The position numbers were made by a program, and so were the translations under genes. A stretch of 6,958 bases of DNA, from positions 1 to 6,958 of the forward strand of contig CAYMFM010000128.1 in NCBI GenBank assembly GCA_964389685.1. The letters are read 5' to 3'. Below, piece by piece: positions 1 through 6,934 of the stretch; position 1 is the stretch's first letter; each line of letters opens with the position of its first letter. The notes under the pieces are model-generated. The model was not told the origin of the DNA and searched no databases. It was given only the letters and a program-made list of their open reading frames with translations. The stretch is from G020353115 sp964389685 (GTDB lineage: Bacteria > Bacteroidota > Bacteroidia > Bacteroidales > VadinHA17).

Positions 1-107
1 AAACCTGAAATTCGTATAGGTTGTATTCTCACTAAAATTTCTTTTCTGACCGATGAATCAAACAAATATATGTAAATTTTGAAGCTTTTCGAACACGGAA
101 GAAGATT

Positions 108-138
108 AAAAGATTGATCCGGAGATCAGATCTTTTTT
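108..138. terminator. Rho-independent-like hairpin downstream of the kinase gene
   Basis: The arms at 108-119 and 124-136 pair over 12 base pairs with a single bulged G at 129 and a CGGA tetraloop (120-123). On the plus strand the hairpin ends in a run of six T (133-138). Read on the minus strand, the same stem ends in TTTTAATC, so it could act in both directions. It lies about 60 bp past the stop codon of the minus-strand kinase gene and could end that transcript. The stronger T run on the plus strand suggests it may also end a rightward gene located left of the window. The rest of positions 1-198 shows no supported gene and no other convincing structure. Confidence 0.5.
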
Positions 139-198
139 GCCCATACGACCTTTTACGCAAAATATCAGCAGTTTGTTATAAAAAACCGAGGAAATTCC

Positions 199-3100
199 TT
201 ACTCTTTTCCGGCTTTGTACAAAGGCAATTCAACAATGAAGGTTGTACCTTTGCCAATCTCCGTTTCATACCGTATGGTTCCGCTGGCATCTTCAACGGT
301 ATTTTTTACAATGGCTAATCCGAGACCCATACCGCTCGATTTGGTAGTGAAATTGGGCATAAACAGCTTATCCCCGAGTTCCTCCGGTATTCCTGATCCG
401 TTGTCACTGACCTTAATAACGGCTTTATCATTCCGGGGAAGCAGGTCAATTGTTATTAACCCTTTTCTTCCGGCAGGAATCGATTGAATGGCATTTTTTA
501 TGAGGTTGGCAAAAACACGGAGCAGTTGTTCCTTATCAGTAAAAACAGGAACTTTCTTATTCCCATGCAGGTTAATCTGAAACTCAACATTTTTGGTATT
601 TTCAAACAATCCGACAGAGTTATTGATCTTTGTAACAACATCCACTACCTCGTTATTGGTTTTCGGCATTTTCGCGAAATCGGAAAAGGCCGTTGCAATG
701 GTTGATAGGTTATCAATCTGATCGATCAGGGTTTTGGAAAACCGGTTAAGTGATTCTTCCCAGTTGGACGATTTATCCTTCCATGAACGCTGTAGTTGCT
801 GTACACTCAGTTTCATCGGAGTAAGCGGATTCTTTATCTCATGGGCAATCTGCTTTGCCATCTCCCGCCAGGCCGATTCCCGTTCAGACCTTGCCAGCAG
901 CTCGACACTCCGTGTCAGTTCATCCACCATCCGGTTGTACTCACTCACCAGGTTGCCAATTTCGTCCTTAGCCGAGTATGAAATGTGCTCGGAAGGTTTG
1001 CCCAGTTCAATGTTACTGAATTTCTTCTGAATGAGCCGGAGGGGGTTGGTGATTTTAGTGGAAATGATCACCGCAAGCGCAATGGTCAGCAGGATGAGCA
1101 ATACAGAAAAATTCACAATAGCCACAACCAGGTTGGAGATCTCCTTTGCGAGGAGGCTCTGCTGGGTAAAATAGGGAAGATTAAGATAGGCAAGCAGTTT
1201 GTTTTCACGATTAAAAAAAGGAACGTAGGCAGAAAGGTATTTTAAATCTCCAATGACCTCGTTATGAACATATTCAGCCTTCTTGTTTACCTTGAGCTGC
1301 CAGTATGCCTCATGGTTTATCTTTTTCCCCATCAACGATTTATCAAACAATTCAGGCCGTGAGGTTGCCAGTAAATTTCCCGATTCATCATATAAATTGA
1401 TATCGGAATAAAAAACATTCGAGAACTTAACCAGCAGGTCGTTCAAACTGGCATATTGCTCCGTTGACCAATAGGATGTGAGTTCCTTCTCATCAACTAA
1501 CTTGTGCTCAAGTTCCACATACACCGACCGGATCTTTTCACTCAGGTTTTCATAATGTTTTGTTTTATATTGTTGGATGCTGAAAAAGATTGCCCCGCCA
1601 CCGATCATGATGAGTGCAAGCAGTAAAATGGAGATCAGTGAAAATTCAATCTTCATCTTAAAGTTGAATTGCCTCTCCTTCAGGTAGATCGACTTATCGG
1701 TCACCAGGAGGAAAAAACCCATGATCAGGTAGAGAAATACAAACAGATAGGAAAAGGAGGTAACAATGTCGATGATCCTGATTTCCGGTTTACTGATGAT
1801 TAACCTGTTTTCAGGGTTCACCCTGTACATAAGGTGATCATATCCGTCGAAAGAAAAGAAAATAAATTCTTCATCGTCCTGGCCATATACTTCGCAATTC
1901 AAGCTGTACGGAAAATCTCCGGATTGTGCGATCAGTTCCTGATTATAATACTTTGCGTAGGAATATTCATCCAACGGAGAAGGTTTAAATAATTTCTCAT
2001 CCAACAGCAACTCCGGATACCCCAACTGGCTGTAAACAAGCCGTGAGTCCAGCTCAATAAACAGGTAATTATGTATGGCAGGATCATGAGTATTAAACCG
2101 GAATGCACCGTAATAGCTAACATTTCCTGTTTGATTGTTCAGGTAGTAAAACCGGGTTCCGGGTACCGGGTCGCCAAACTCTTCAACCATCCCGTTGAAA
2201 AAGGTGATACAATGCATGATTTGCTCTCCGTTGACCAGTATGCTGGAAGTATCATTGCAAATTGTATGTACCAGATCGTATCTTTCCCAATACCCCTGAA
2301 AATAATTGTTCCGTAAATGGAAGTATATTTCATCCCACTCTTCAAAGCTGAAAACAACTTTTTTCATAAGGCGTGCCAGCTCCTCATCCTCCTGAATCTG
2401 TTGGTTCACCTCGTCAAACAGCAATTCAGCCACCGGGTCATGTTCGGCACCAAGATTTACAGCCAAAACCTTCCTGTTGCTCTTTTCCTTAACCCGGGTT
2501 TCCGATGTTATCTCATAAACAGCATAGAGAGCAAAAAGAAAAACAAAAACAGTTATGGATGAATAGTGATACCGAATATTTGCCCTGGTGTAAACACTGA
2601 TCGACACCAATAAGAGGTACATCAGGATCGAACTGACATCCAGTGAAAAACCGGGCATAAGTGAAAAAAGCGGAAAGACGACCAGGGAAACAAAAATGGA
2701 AATATAAATATATTTTGTCTCTGATAATCCCATCACGAGCATTACTATCTTATTGATAAACAGGACTACAGAAATAAATATCAGGGAAATGGAAATAAAT
2801 CCTATCATGCTGTAAAAAGAGAGATCCAGCACTTTATAGGGTTCGAATGAAATGCTTGAATTGAGCAGTACATTCTGGAAGAGATAATGAGTTACTGAGA
2901 AGTGGATGGCAGCAAGCAGGAATGCTAACAATATAAAGATAAACCGAACTAACCGGGGTTTTTCAGAAAAACGGTCGGATAGGGAAAACTCCCTTGAGAA
3001 AACGGCAAAAAAGAACAGAATAAAAACACTGGTAATAAAGAAATTACCAAGAGAACCCAGCAACTGTGAATTGGCAAAATAATAGGGTGAGAATAACTCA

Positions 3101-3912
3101 GAACTAAAAACCACCGTTGGAACCCCGAAGATTACCAGGGAAAAATTGAGCAGTACCAGCAACGCTCCTAAGCCGAAAATGGCAATTCTTTTCTTTCTTT
3201 GTCCGGGAAGTATTGACAGGCATTTACTGATAAACAACAACATAAGAATCAGCCCGGCAAAATAGAAACCGGATATAAGGTACCCTGGGAATTTTCGGTA
3301 TGGCGTATCCCCGGGATCCAATGAAAAGAGTGGATTGCCTGACTGGTCGTAAATTACAGTCCCCTGTTGTGATTCCGGATCGGTTAATGCAACACCGGGG
3401 GGCATATTGAATCCGCGCTGAAAATCATTCCTGAGGAACTTGTTCTCATAGGGATATTCATGCTTCAGCATGATCAATCCAACCACCGTTCGGTTTCCTT
3501 TTTCAAATATCCTGGGCCTGAACCAGGCATTTCCCTGAAAAACCAATCCTTTTTGAAACAATGTATCACTATAAACCTGTGGAATGGGAAAAGTATGATC
3601 GGTCCATACCACCAGCGCATCCTCTTCATAGATCAGGATTGCCAGCCCCTCCTCGTTCAATTCTTCAATAAATGCAGGACGGTCCGCTACATACCTATCC
3701 CTGTCCAGACTATCCGTATCATCCAATATTCTTTCAACATTGGATTCCAGGATACCCTCTTTCCTGTGCAGGATTTCCTGAAATCTTTCAGCTTTCTTTT
3801 CAAAATTAGTACCCTGATGGATTGCTTTTTCAATCAGGAAACCTGTTAGAACCAAAATCATGGAACCGCTCAGGTAGAGAAAAAGGGACTTTCGCCTGCT
3901 CAAATCAATCAT
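199..3912 (-). CDS. NtrY-like multi-pass membrane sensor histidine kinase, 1237 residues
   Basis: This is an inner-membrane sensor kinase that should autophosphorylate on His1024 and pass the phosphate to an unidentified response regulator. I infer 12 membrane helices at about 10-28, 209-230, 242-262, 288-307, 322-342, 364-387, 400-419, 426-442, 450-467, 716-737, 756-778 and 927-950. Basic loops (QRKKR 238-242, LKERQFNFKMK 744-754) fall on the cytoplasmic side, so the topology is self-consistent. Three extracytoplasmic regions result: 29-208, 468-715 and 779-926. The last looks Cache/PAS-like (NLYDESGNLLAT near 839-850). A HAMP linker follows (951-1003), then the H-box QIAHEIKNPLTP (1021-1032) typical of NtrY-type kinases. 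The ATPase domain has its N-box NLIKNAIQS (1136-1144), G1 box DNGSGIP (1170-1176), F-box FMPNFTTK (1184-1191), G2 box GMGLGLA (1194-1200) and GKGTTF (1220-1225). No receiver or DNA-binding domain is present. It is much longer than ordinary histidine kinases. The start is ATG at 3912, 47 bp downstream of rlmH on the same strand. The kinase identity is firm; the ligand is unknown. Confidence 0.95.
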   Translation of the reverse strand: MIDLSRRKSLFLYLSGSMILVLTGFLIEKAIHQGTNFEKKAERFQEILHRKEGILESNVERILDDTDSLDRDRYVADRPAFIEELNEEGLAILIYEEDALVVWTDHTFPIPQVYSDTLFQKGLVFQGNAWFRPRIFEKGNRTVVGLIMLKHEYPYENKFLRNDFQRGFNMPPGVALTDPESQQGTVIYDQSGNPLFSLDPGDTPYRKFPGYLISGFYFAGLILMLLFISKCLSILPGQRKKRIAIFGLGALLVLLNFSLVIFGVPTVVFSSELFSPYYFANSQLLGSLGNFFITSVFILFFFAVFSREFSLSDRFSEKPRLVRFIFILLAFLLAAIHFSVTHYLFQNVLLNSSISFEPYKVLDLSFYSMIGFISISLIFISVVLFINKIVMLVMGLSETKYIYISIFVSLVVFPLFSLMPGFSLDVSSILMYLLLVSISVYTRANIRYHYSSITVFVFLFALYAVYEITSETRVKEKSNRKVLAVNLGAEHDPVAELLFDEVNQQIQEDEELARLMKKVVFSFEEWDEIYFHLRNNYFQGYWERYDLVHTICNDTSSILVNGEQIMHCITFFNGMVEEFGDPVPGTRFYYLNNQTGNVSYYGAFRFNTHDPAIHNYLFIELDSRLVYSQLGYPELLLDEKLFKPSPLDEYSYAKYYNQELIAQSGDFPYSLNCEVYGQDDEEFIFFSFDGYDHLMYRVNPENRLIISKPEIRIIDIVTSFSYLFVFLYLIMGFFLLVTDKSIYLKERQFNFKMKIEFSLISILLLALIMIGGGAIFFSIQQYKTKHYENLSEKIRSVYVELEHKLVDEKELTSYWSTEQYASLNDLLVKFSNVFYSDINLYDESGNLLATSRPELFDKSLMGKKINHEAYWQLKVNKKAEYVHNEVIGDLKYLSAYVPFFNRENKLLAYLNLPYFTQQSLLAKEISNLVVAIVNFSVLLILLTIALAVIISTKITNPLRLIQKKFSNIELGKPSEHISYSAKDEIGNLVSEYNRMVDELTRSVELLARSERESAWREMAKQIAHEIKNPLTPMKLSVQQLQRSWKDKSSNWEESLNRFSKTLIDQIDNLSTIATAFSDFAKMPKTNNEVVDVVTKINNSVGLFENTKNVEFQINLHGNKKVPVFTDKEQLLRVFANLIKNAIQSIPAGRKGLITIDLLPRNDKAVIKVSDNGSGIPEELGDKLFMPNFTTKSSGMGLGLAIVKNTVEDASGTIRYETEIGKGTTFIVELPLYKAGKE

Positions 3913-3959
3913 TATTAGAGGTTTTCAGACTGCCTAAATTAAAAAATTAATGCGTATGA

Positions 3960-4433
3960 TCAATCATGATGATACGGATCTCCCTTTAATATGGTCATCG
4001 CACGGTAAAGTTGTTCAAAAAAAATTAATCGGATCATTTGATGGGAAAATGTCATCTTCGAAACGGATAACACCCGGTCAGACCGTTCATATACCTTCCG
4101 GGATACTCCGTAAGCACCCCCCGAGATAATGAGGATCCTCTTCAACCCGGCAACCATCTGTTTCTGCATAAAAATGGCAAATTCCCTGGAACCAAACTGA
4201 TCCCCCCGTTCATCAAGAAGTATTACATAATCTCCTTGTTTACAATTACTTAATATTCGTTCCCCCTCCGACTCCTTCAACTGTTCAATTCCCTTTTTTA
4301 CCGCTCCTTTTCGCTCCTGAATGGTGATAACCTGCAAGGGAATATAGTGTCTGATCCGTGTTTCAAAAATGGATATGCCCTCTCTCAAATATGCCTGATC
4401 TGTTTCCCCAACCTGAATAAAGATTACCTTCAC
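3960..4433 (-). CDS. rlmH: 23S rRNA (pseudouridine1915-N3)-methyltransferase RlmH
   Basis: RlmH is a small SPOUT-class, trefoil-knot enzyme that uses S-adenosylmethionine to methylate N3 of pseudouridine 1915 in helix 69 of 23S rRNA. It acts on assembled ribosomes in the cytoplasm. The 157-residue length matches the family (about 155). Visible family features are the N-terminal strand MKVIFIQVGE, LLDERGDQFGSREFA (72-86), the cofactor-binding glycine loop ISGGAYGV (103-110), the helix SHQMIRLIFFEQLYRA (130-145) and the C-terminal PYHHD (153-157), equivalent to the usual PYHR/K end. The start is GTG at 4433. An in-frame TAA lies three codons upstream (4440-4442) and no in-frame ATG precedes the conserved first strand, so GTG is well supported. 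The ATG at 4440 is out of frame. It is probably the first gene of a leftward unit with the kinase. Confidence 0.96.
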   Translation of the reverse strand: MKVIFIQVGETDQAYLREGISIFETRIRHYIPLQVITIQERKGAVKKGIEQLKESEGERILSNCKQGDYVILLDERGDQFGSREFAIFMQKQMVAGLKRILIISGGAYGVSRKVYERSDRVLSVSKMTFSHQMIRLIFFEQLYRAMTILKGDPYHHD

Positions 4434-4540
4434 AATGCATTAATGATTTAGGAATTGATCAAATTTTTATTATTTTGCAGTAATGACCCAGTTTGGTTTG
4501 ATTTTTGGACACTACATAGCACAAATTTAAGATTATTAAC
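4434..4540. promoter_or_regulatory. Divergent intergenic region between rlmH and the DUF4783-like gene
   Basis: These 107 bp separate two gene clusters that point away from each other, so promoters for both directions are expected here. The plus strand has closely spaced TTTG elements at 4492-4495, 4497-4500 and 4504-4507, which could serve as the -33 element of a Bacteroidota-type promoter. No good TAnnTTTG partner follows at the right distance. On the minus strand TAAATTTG (4529-4522) matches the Bacteroidota -7 consensus but has no TTTG at a suitable upstream spacing. An 8-bp palindrome TTGATCAA lies at 4455-4462. Promoter function is therefore inferred from gene orientation; the exact elements are not settled. 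Confidence 0.4.
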
Positions 4541-4939
4541 ATGAAGACCCTCAGAAATTCCATAACTCTTATCATTCTATCCTTTATTATTGCTGGTTTT
4601 CAACCCGCACAGGATATCCCTGAGGCCATCTCTTCCGCTTTTAAAGCAGGCAATTCGAAAGAATTAGTCAAACACTTTAACAACAATGTTGAGCTGGTCA
4701 TCCTGGAAAATGAAGATGTTTACAGCAAAACTCAGGCAGAAATGATCCTTCGTGATTTCTTTGATAAGTATCCTCCCAAAAATTTTGCCATACTTCATCA
4801 GGGAGGAAAAAACGGTTCCAAATATGCCATCGGCGATCTGACCACCTCAAAAGGAAATTTCAGGGTATACTTCTTATTGAAAAAGACAGAGGATAGTTAT
4901 CTCATTCATCAATTGAGAATTGAGAAAGAGAATGAATAA
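4541..4939 (+). CDS. DUF4783-like exported protein, function unknown
   Basis: This 132-residue protein has an N-terminal signal peptide: positively charged MKTLR, a hydrophobic core at about 8-20 and a likely cleavage site near 24 (after QPAQ). It should be translocated to the periplasm or beyond. There is no cysteine at the cleavage region, so it is not a lipoprotein. The mature part of about 108 residues has the helix-then-strand pattern of a small NTF2-like fold, with IPEAISSAFKAGNSKELVKHF at the start (26-46), a DVYSKTQAEMILRDFFDKYP helix (59-78) and paired strands KYAIGDLTT and FRVYFLLKK. This agrees with my recollection of the DUF4783 family of Bacteroidota, commonly found beside nadC. 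Function is unknown; an NTF2-like fold could bind a ligand or a partner protein. The start is ATG at 4541, directly before the charged signal-peptide residues. Its end overlaps nadC by 8 bp, so the two are probably translationally coupled. Confidence 0.8.
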   Translation: MKTLRNSITLIILSFIIAGFQPAQDIPEAISSAFKAGNSKELVKHFNNNVELVILENEDVYSKTQAEMILRDFFDKYPPKNFAILHQGGKNGSKYAIGDLTTSKGNFRVYFLLKKTEDSYLIHQLRIEKENE

Positions 4940-5774
4940 GGAATACCTCGATAATTTTATTGCCATTGCACTGAAAGAAGATATTGGTGATGGAGATCAC
5001 ACTTCGCTTGCCTGTATCCCGCCGGAACAAGTTGGAAATGCCCAGATAATCATAAAGGAGAAGGGAGTTCTAGCCGGGATAAAATTGACCCGGGAAATTC
5101 TGAAACGGATTGATCCCGGCCTACAAACTATTCAATGCCTTGACGATGGGTCCGTGGTTGAAAAGGGAACCAGGGCCATTGAATTGACCGGATCCGTTCT
5201 CTCTATCTTGAAATCCGAACGATTGATCCTCAATATCTTACAACGGATGAGTGGCATTGCCACCAAAACAAGAACCTACGTTGACCGGTTGAAAGACCTG
5301 AACACGAAGATTCTGGATACGCGAAAAACCACACCGGGATTCCGCCTGTTTGAAAAGGAAGCAGTAGTGATCGGCGGAGGAGAAAACCACAGGATGGGAT
5401 TGTACGATATGATCCTGCTGAAAGATAACCACATTGAATTCAGTGGTGGCATTAAAAAAGCAATAGAAGATACCCACCACTATCTTAAGAAAGTTCACAA
5501 AGATCTGAAAATTGAGATCGAAGCCCACTCCCTGGAGAGCGTCCGGGAGATCCTGGCCATTGGAGGTATCCATCGAATCATGCTCGACAACTTCAGCATT
5601 GAAGATACAATGAAGGCCGTGAATTTGATCAATGGAACCTTCGAAACGGAATCATCCGGAGGAATTACACTGGCAAACATTAGGAAATATGCTGAATGTG
5701 GAGTGGATTACGTGTCAGTTGGTGACCTCACCACGCATATTAAAACCATTGATATGAGCCTGAAGGCAATTTAG
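4932..5774 (+). CDS. nadC: Nicotinate-nucleotide pyrophosphorylase (carboxylating), quinolinate phosphoribosyltransferase
   Basis: NadC converts quinolinate and phosphoribosyl pyrophosphate to nicotinate mononucleotide, pyrophosphate and carbon dioxide, joining the de novo pathway to NAD. The 280-residue length is normal. Family landmarks are EDIGDGDHTS (16-25), the SERLILNILQRMSGIAT helix (95-111), the active-site stretch LDTRKTTPGFRLFEK (128-142), GGGENHRMGLYDMILLKDNH (148-167), the acidic barrel strand IEIEAHSLE (194-202), IMLDNFS (216-222), the phosphate-binding SSGGITLANI (241-250) and the C-terminal VDYVSVGDLTTHIKTIDMSL. All expected substrate-binding residues appear to be present. I choose ATG at 4932; it gives a start/stop overlap ATGAATAA with the preceding gene and a purine-rich GAGAAAGAG just upstream. 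An in-frame TTG at 4920 would add only four residues. nadA and nadB are not in the window, so quinolinate synthesis must be encoded elsewhere. Confidence 0.97.
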   Translation: MNKEYLDNFIAIALKEDIGDGDHTSLACIPPEQVGNAQIIIKEKGVLAGIKLTREILKRIDPGLQTIQCLDDGSVVEKGTRAIELTGSVLSILKSERLILNILQRMSGIATKTRTYVDRLKDLNTKILDTRKTTPGFRLFEKEAVVIGGGENHRMGLYDMILLKDNHIEFSGGIKKAIEDTHHYLKKVHKDLKIEIEAHSLESVREILAIGGIHRIMLDNFSIEDTMKAVNLINGTFETESSGGITLANIRKYAECGVDYVSVGDLTTHIKTIDMSLKAI

Positions 5775-5800
5775 TAACCTGATCTTTCAATTCTTCCCGT

Positions 5801-6766
5801 ATGGCGGACCAAAACAATGAGAAGCATTTCAGGCTTTTTGATACAACGATAAACCGCTTTCTTACCTTGGTCAAGAAAGTCTCCCTTCCGGGATTTGAAA
5901 AAGTCCCCATATATGATGTTATTCTCTTCTTCCTGAAAGGATTTCAGAAAGGAGCACTGGTTACCAGAGCATCGGCTATCGCATTTAATCTGATCATTGC
6001 CATCCTGCCATCCACCATATTCCTTTTTACCCTGATTCCCTTTCTGCCCATTCCAAATTTTCAGACGGAAGTACTGCTGCTTTTTGAAAATATACTGCCG
6101 GAAAATGTATATGCACTGGTGGAAGCAACCCTTATCGATGTCATTACACAACGAAGCCATGGCCTCCTGTTCTTTATGTTCCTGGCTACCATGATTTTTT
6201 CAACCAACGGTGTGCATGCACTGATCAACGCATTTAACGTTTCACTCCATACCTTCGATACACATTCCTGGCTTGCCCAACGTGTCGTATCCCTGATTTT
6301 TGTGTTCATCCTGGTCTCCCTGCTGGGAACAGCCGCCATCCTGATCCTGTTTAGTAAAATCGCAATTAATTACCTGACTGAACTTCAATTGTTTGATAGG
6401 AATATTACCTACATCCTCATCATCATGGGAAAATGGATCATTGTGCTTGCACTCCTCTTTTTTGCCATCTCGTTTCTCTATTACCTCTCCCCGGCAAAAC
6501 GGACAAAATGGAAATTCTTTTCTGCCGGATCAACCCTCGCCACAATCCTCTTTGTCGTCTCTTCCCTTGGTTTCTCTGCATTTGTTAATAATTTCGGGCA
6601 ATTCAATAAATTGTATGGATCGCTTGGCACGTTAATCGTTATTTTGCTCTGGTTATACTTTAATTCCATATCGCTCTTAATCGGATTTGAACTAAACGTC
6701 AGCATTAAAACGGCCAACCTTGAAAAAGAGAAGTTGAGTTTGGGAAAAGTGATCACAAAAAATTAA
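5801..6766 (+). CDS. YihY/virulence factor BrkB family inner-membrane protein
   Basis: This 321-residue polytopic membrane protein has a soluble N-terminal segment of about 50 residues and six likely helices at about 58-83, 120-147, 162-187, 204-229, 238-262 and 274-298. Family signatures are RASAIAFNLIIAILPS (56-71), the YYLSPAKRTKWKFFSAGS stretch (227-244) and NKLYGSLGTLIVILLWLYF (269-287), followed by the GFELN motif (295-299). The family was once annotated as ribonuclease BN, which is now known to be a misassignment. It has also been called serum-resistance factor BrkB, but its molecular role is not established; transport or envelope roles are only suggestions. The start is ATG at 5801, 26 bp after nadC, consistent with co-transcription. 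The C-terminal tail is lysine-rich, which suits a cytoplasmic end. Confidence 0.93.
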   Translation: MADQNNEKHFRLFDTTINRFLTLVKKVSLPGFEKVPIYDVILFFLKGFQKGALVTRASAIAFNLIIAILPSTIFLFTLIPFLPIPNFQTEVLLLFENILPENVYALVEATLIDVITQRSHGLLFFMFLATMIFSTNGVHALINAFNVSLHTFDTHSWLAQRVVSLIFVFILVSLLGTAAILILFSKIAINYLTELQLFDRNITYILIIMGKWIIVLALLFFAISFLYYLSPAKRTKWKFFSAGSTLATILFVVSSLGFSAFVNNFGQFNKLYGSLGTLIVILLWLYFNSISLLIGFELNVSIKTANLEKEKLSLGKVITKN

Positions 6767-6768
6767 CC

Positions 6769-6791
6769 CGAAAAATTCTTTGAATTTTTCG
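6769..6791 (+). terminator. Hairpin just after the YihY-family stop codon, weak terminator candidate
   Basis: Perfect 10-bp arms CGAAAAATTC (6769-6778) and GAATTTTTCG (6782-6791) enclose a TTT loop, starting 2 bp after the stop codon. Placement favours termination or 3'-end protection of the DUF4783-nadC-YihY transcript. The stem is AT-rich and no T run follows it, so it is not a classical intrinsic terminator. A second short dyad, GCCAT-TT-ATGGC (6791-6802), abuts it. Confidence 0.4.
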
Positions 6792-6807
6792 CCATTTATG
6801 GCTGACG

Positions 6808-6907
6808 AAAAGTCAAATTCAAGTATGTCAACTGTTTCACTCAACAGTTATCTTCAAAACTGATGAAAATTTCATACCCAAACTTGAGGGTATTGAATTT
6901 GACTTTT
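6808..6907. repeat. 100-bp inverted-repeat element with internal hairpins
   Basis: The outer arms AAAAGTCAAATTCAA (6808-6822) and TTGAATTTGACTTTT (6893-6907) are perfect 15-bp inverted repeats enclosing 70 bp. Inside are a second inverted repeat AACTGTT/AACAGTT (6830-6836 and 6843-6849, 6-base loop) and a third, ATACCC/GGGTAT (6874-6879 and 6888-6893), which shares one base with the outer arm. Together they could fold as a three-way junction on either strand. No protein-coding frame fits. It could be an unusual terminator, a structured RNA element or a small palindromic mobile repeat; the sequence alone does not decide. Confidence 0.6.
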
Positions 6908-6934
6908 ATCAGGGTTAACCCTGACATATATAAT
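6906..6934 (+). promoter_or_regulatory. 16-bp perfect palindrome within a possible promoter for a gene to the right
   Basis: TCAGGGTTAACCCTGA (6909-6924) is a perfect 16-bp dyad. It sits mostly in the 17-bp spacer of a sigma-70-like arrangement, TTATCA (6906-6911) and TATAAT (6929-6934), as an operator would. TATAATTG (6929-6936) also matches the Bacteroidota -7 consensus TAnnTTTG at five of its six defined bases. The nearest upstream TTTG (6898-6901) is 27 bp away, more than expected. The dyad is seen directly; operator and promoter function are inferred and no downstream gene is visible. Confidence 0.3.

Noticed and set aside
215..1245. Several 60-98-codon plus-strand frames opposite the kinase catalytic and HAMP regions
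   Set aside because: They are antisense to conserved histidine kinase motifs, and none resembles a known family or has independent start signals.
3460..3849. A 129-codon open frame on the plus strand within the kinase gene
   Set aside because: It lies antisense to the sensor part of a convincing kinase reading frame and its translation shows no domain or plausible protein pattern.
4363..4440. ATG at 4440 on the minus strand as the start of rlmH or of a leader peptide
   Set aside because: It is out of frame with RlmH and reads only about 25 codons before a stop. The GTG at 4433 fits the family N-terminus exactly, and there is no leader-like feature.
4920..4931. TTG at 4920 as an earlier start for nadC
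   Set aside because: It would add only MRKR before the conserved MNKEYLDNFI; ATG at 4932 gives the usual family length and a standard overlap with the upstream stop.
5771..6160. A 129-codon open frame on the minus strand opposite the YihY-family gene
   Set aside because: It is antisense to a well-supported membrane protein; the cysteine-, lysine- and glutamine-rich translation looks like a shadow of hydrophobic codons.
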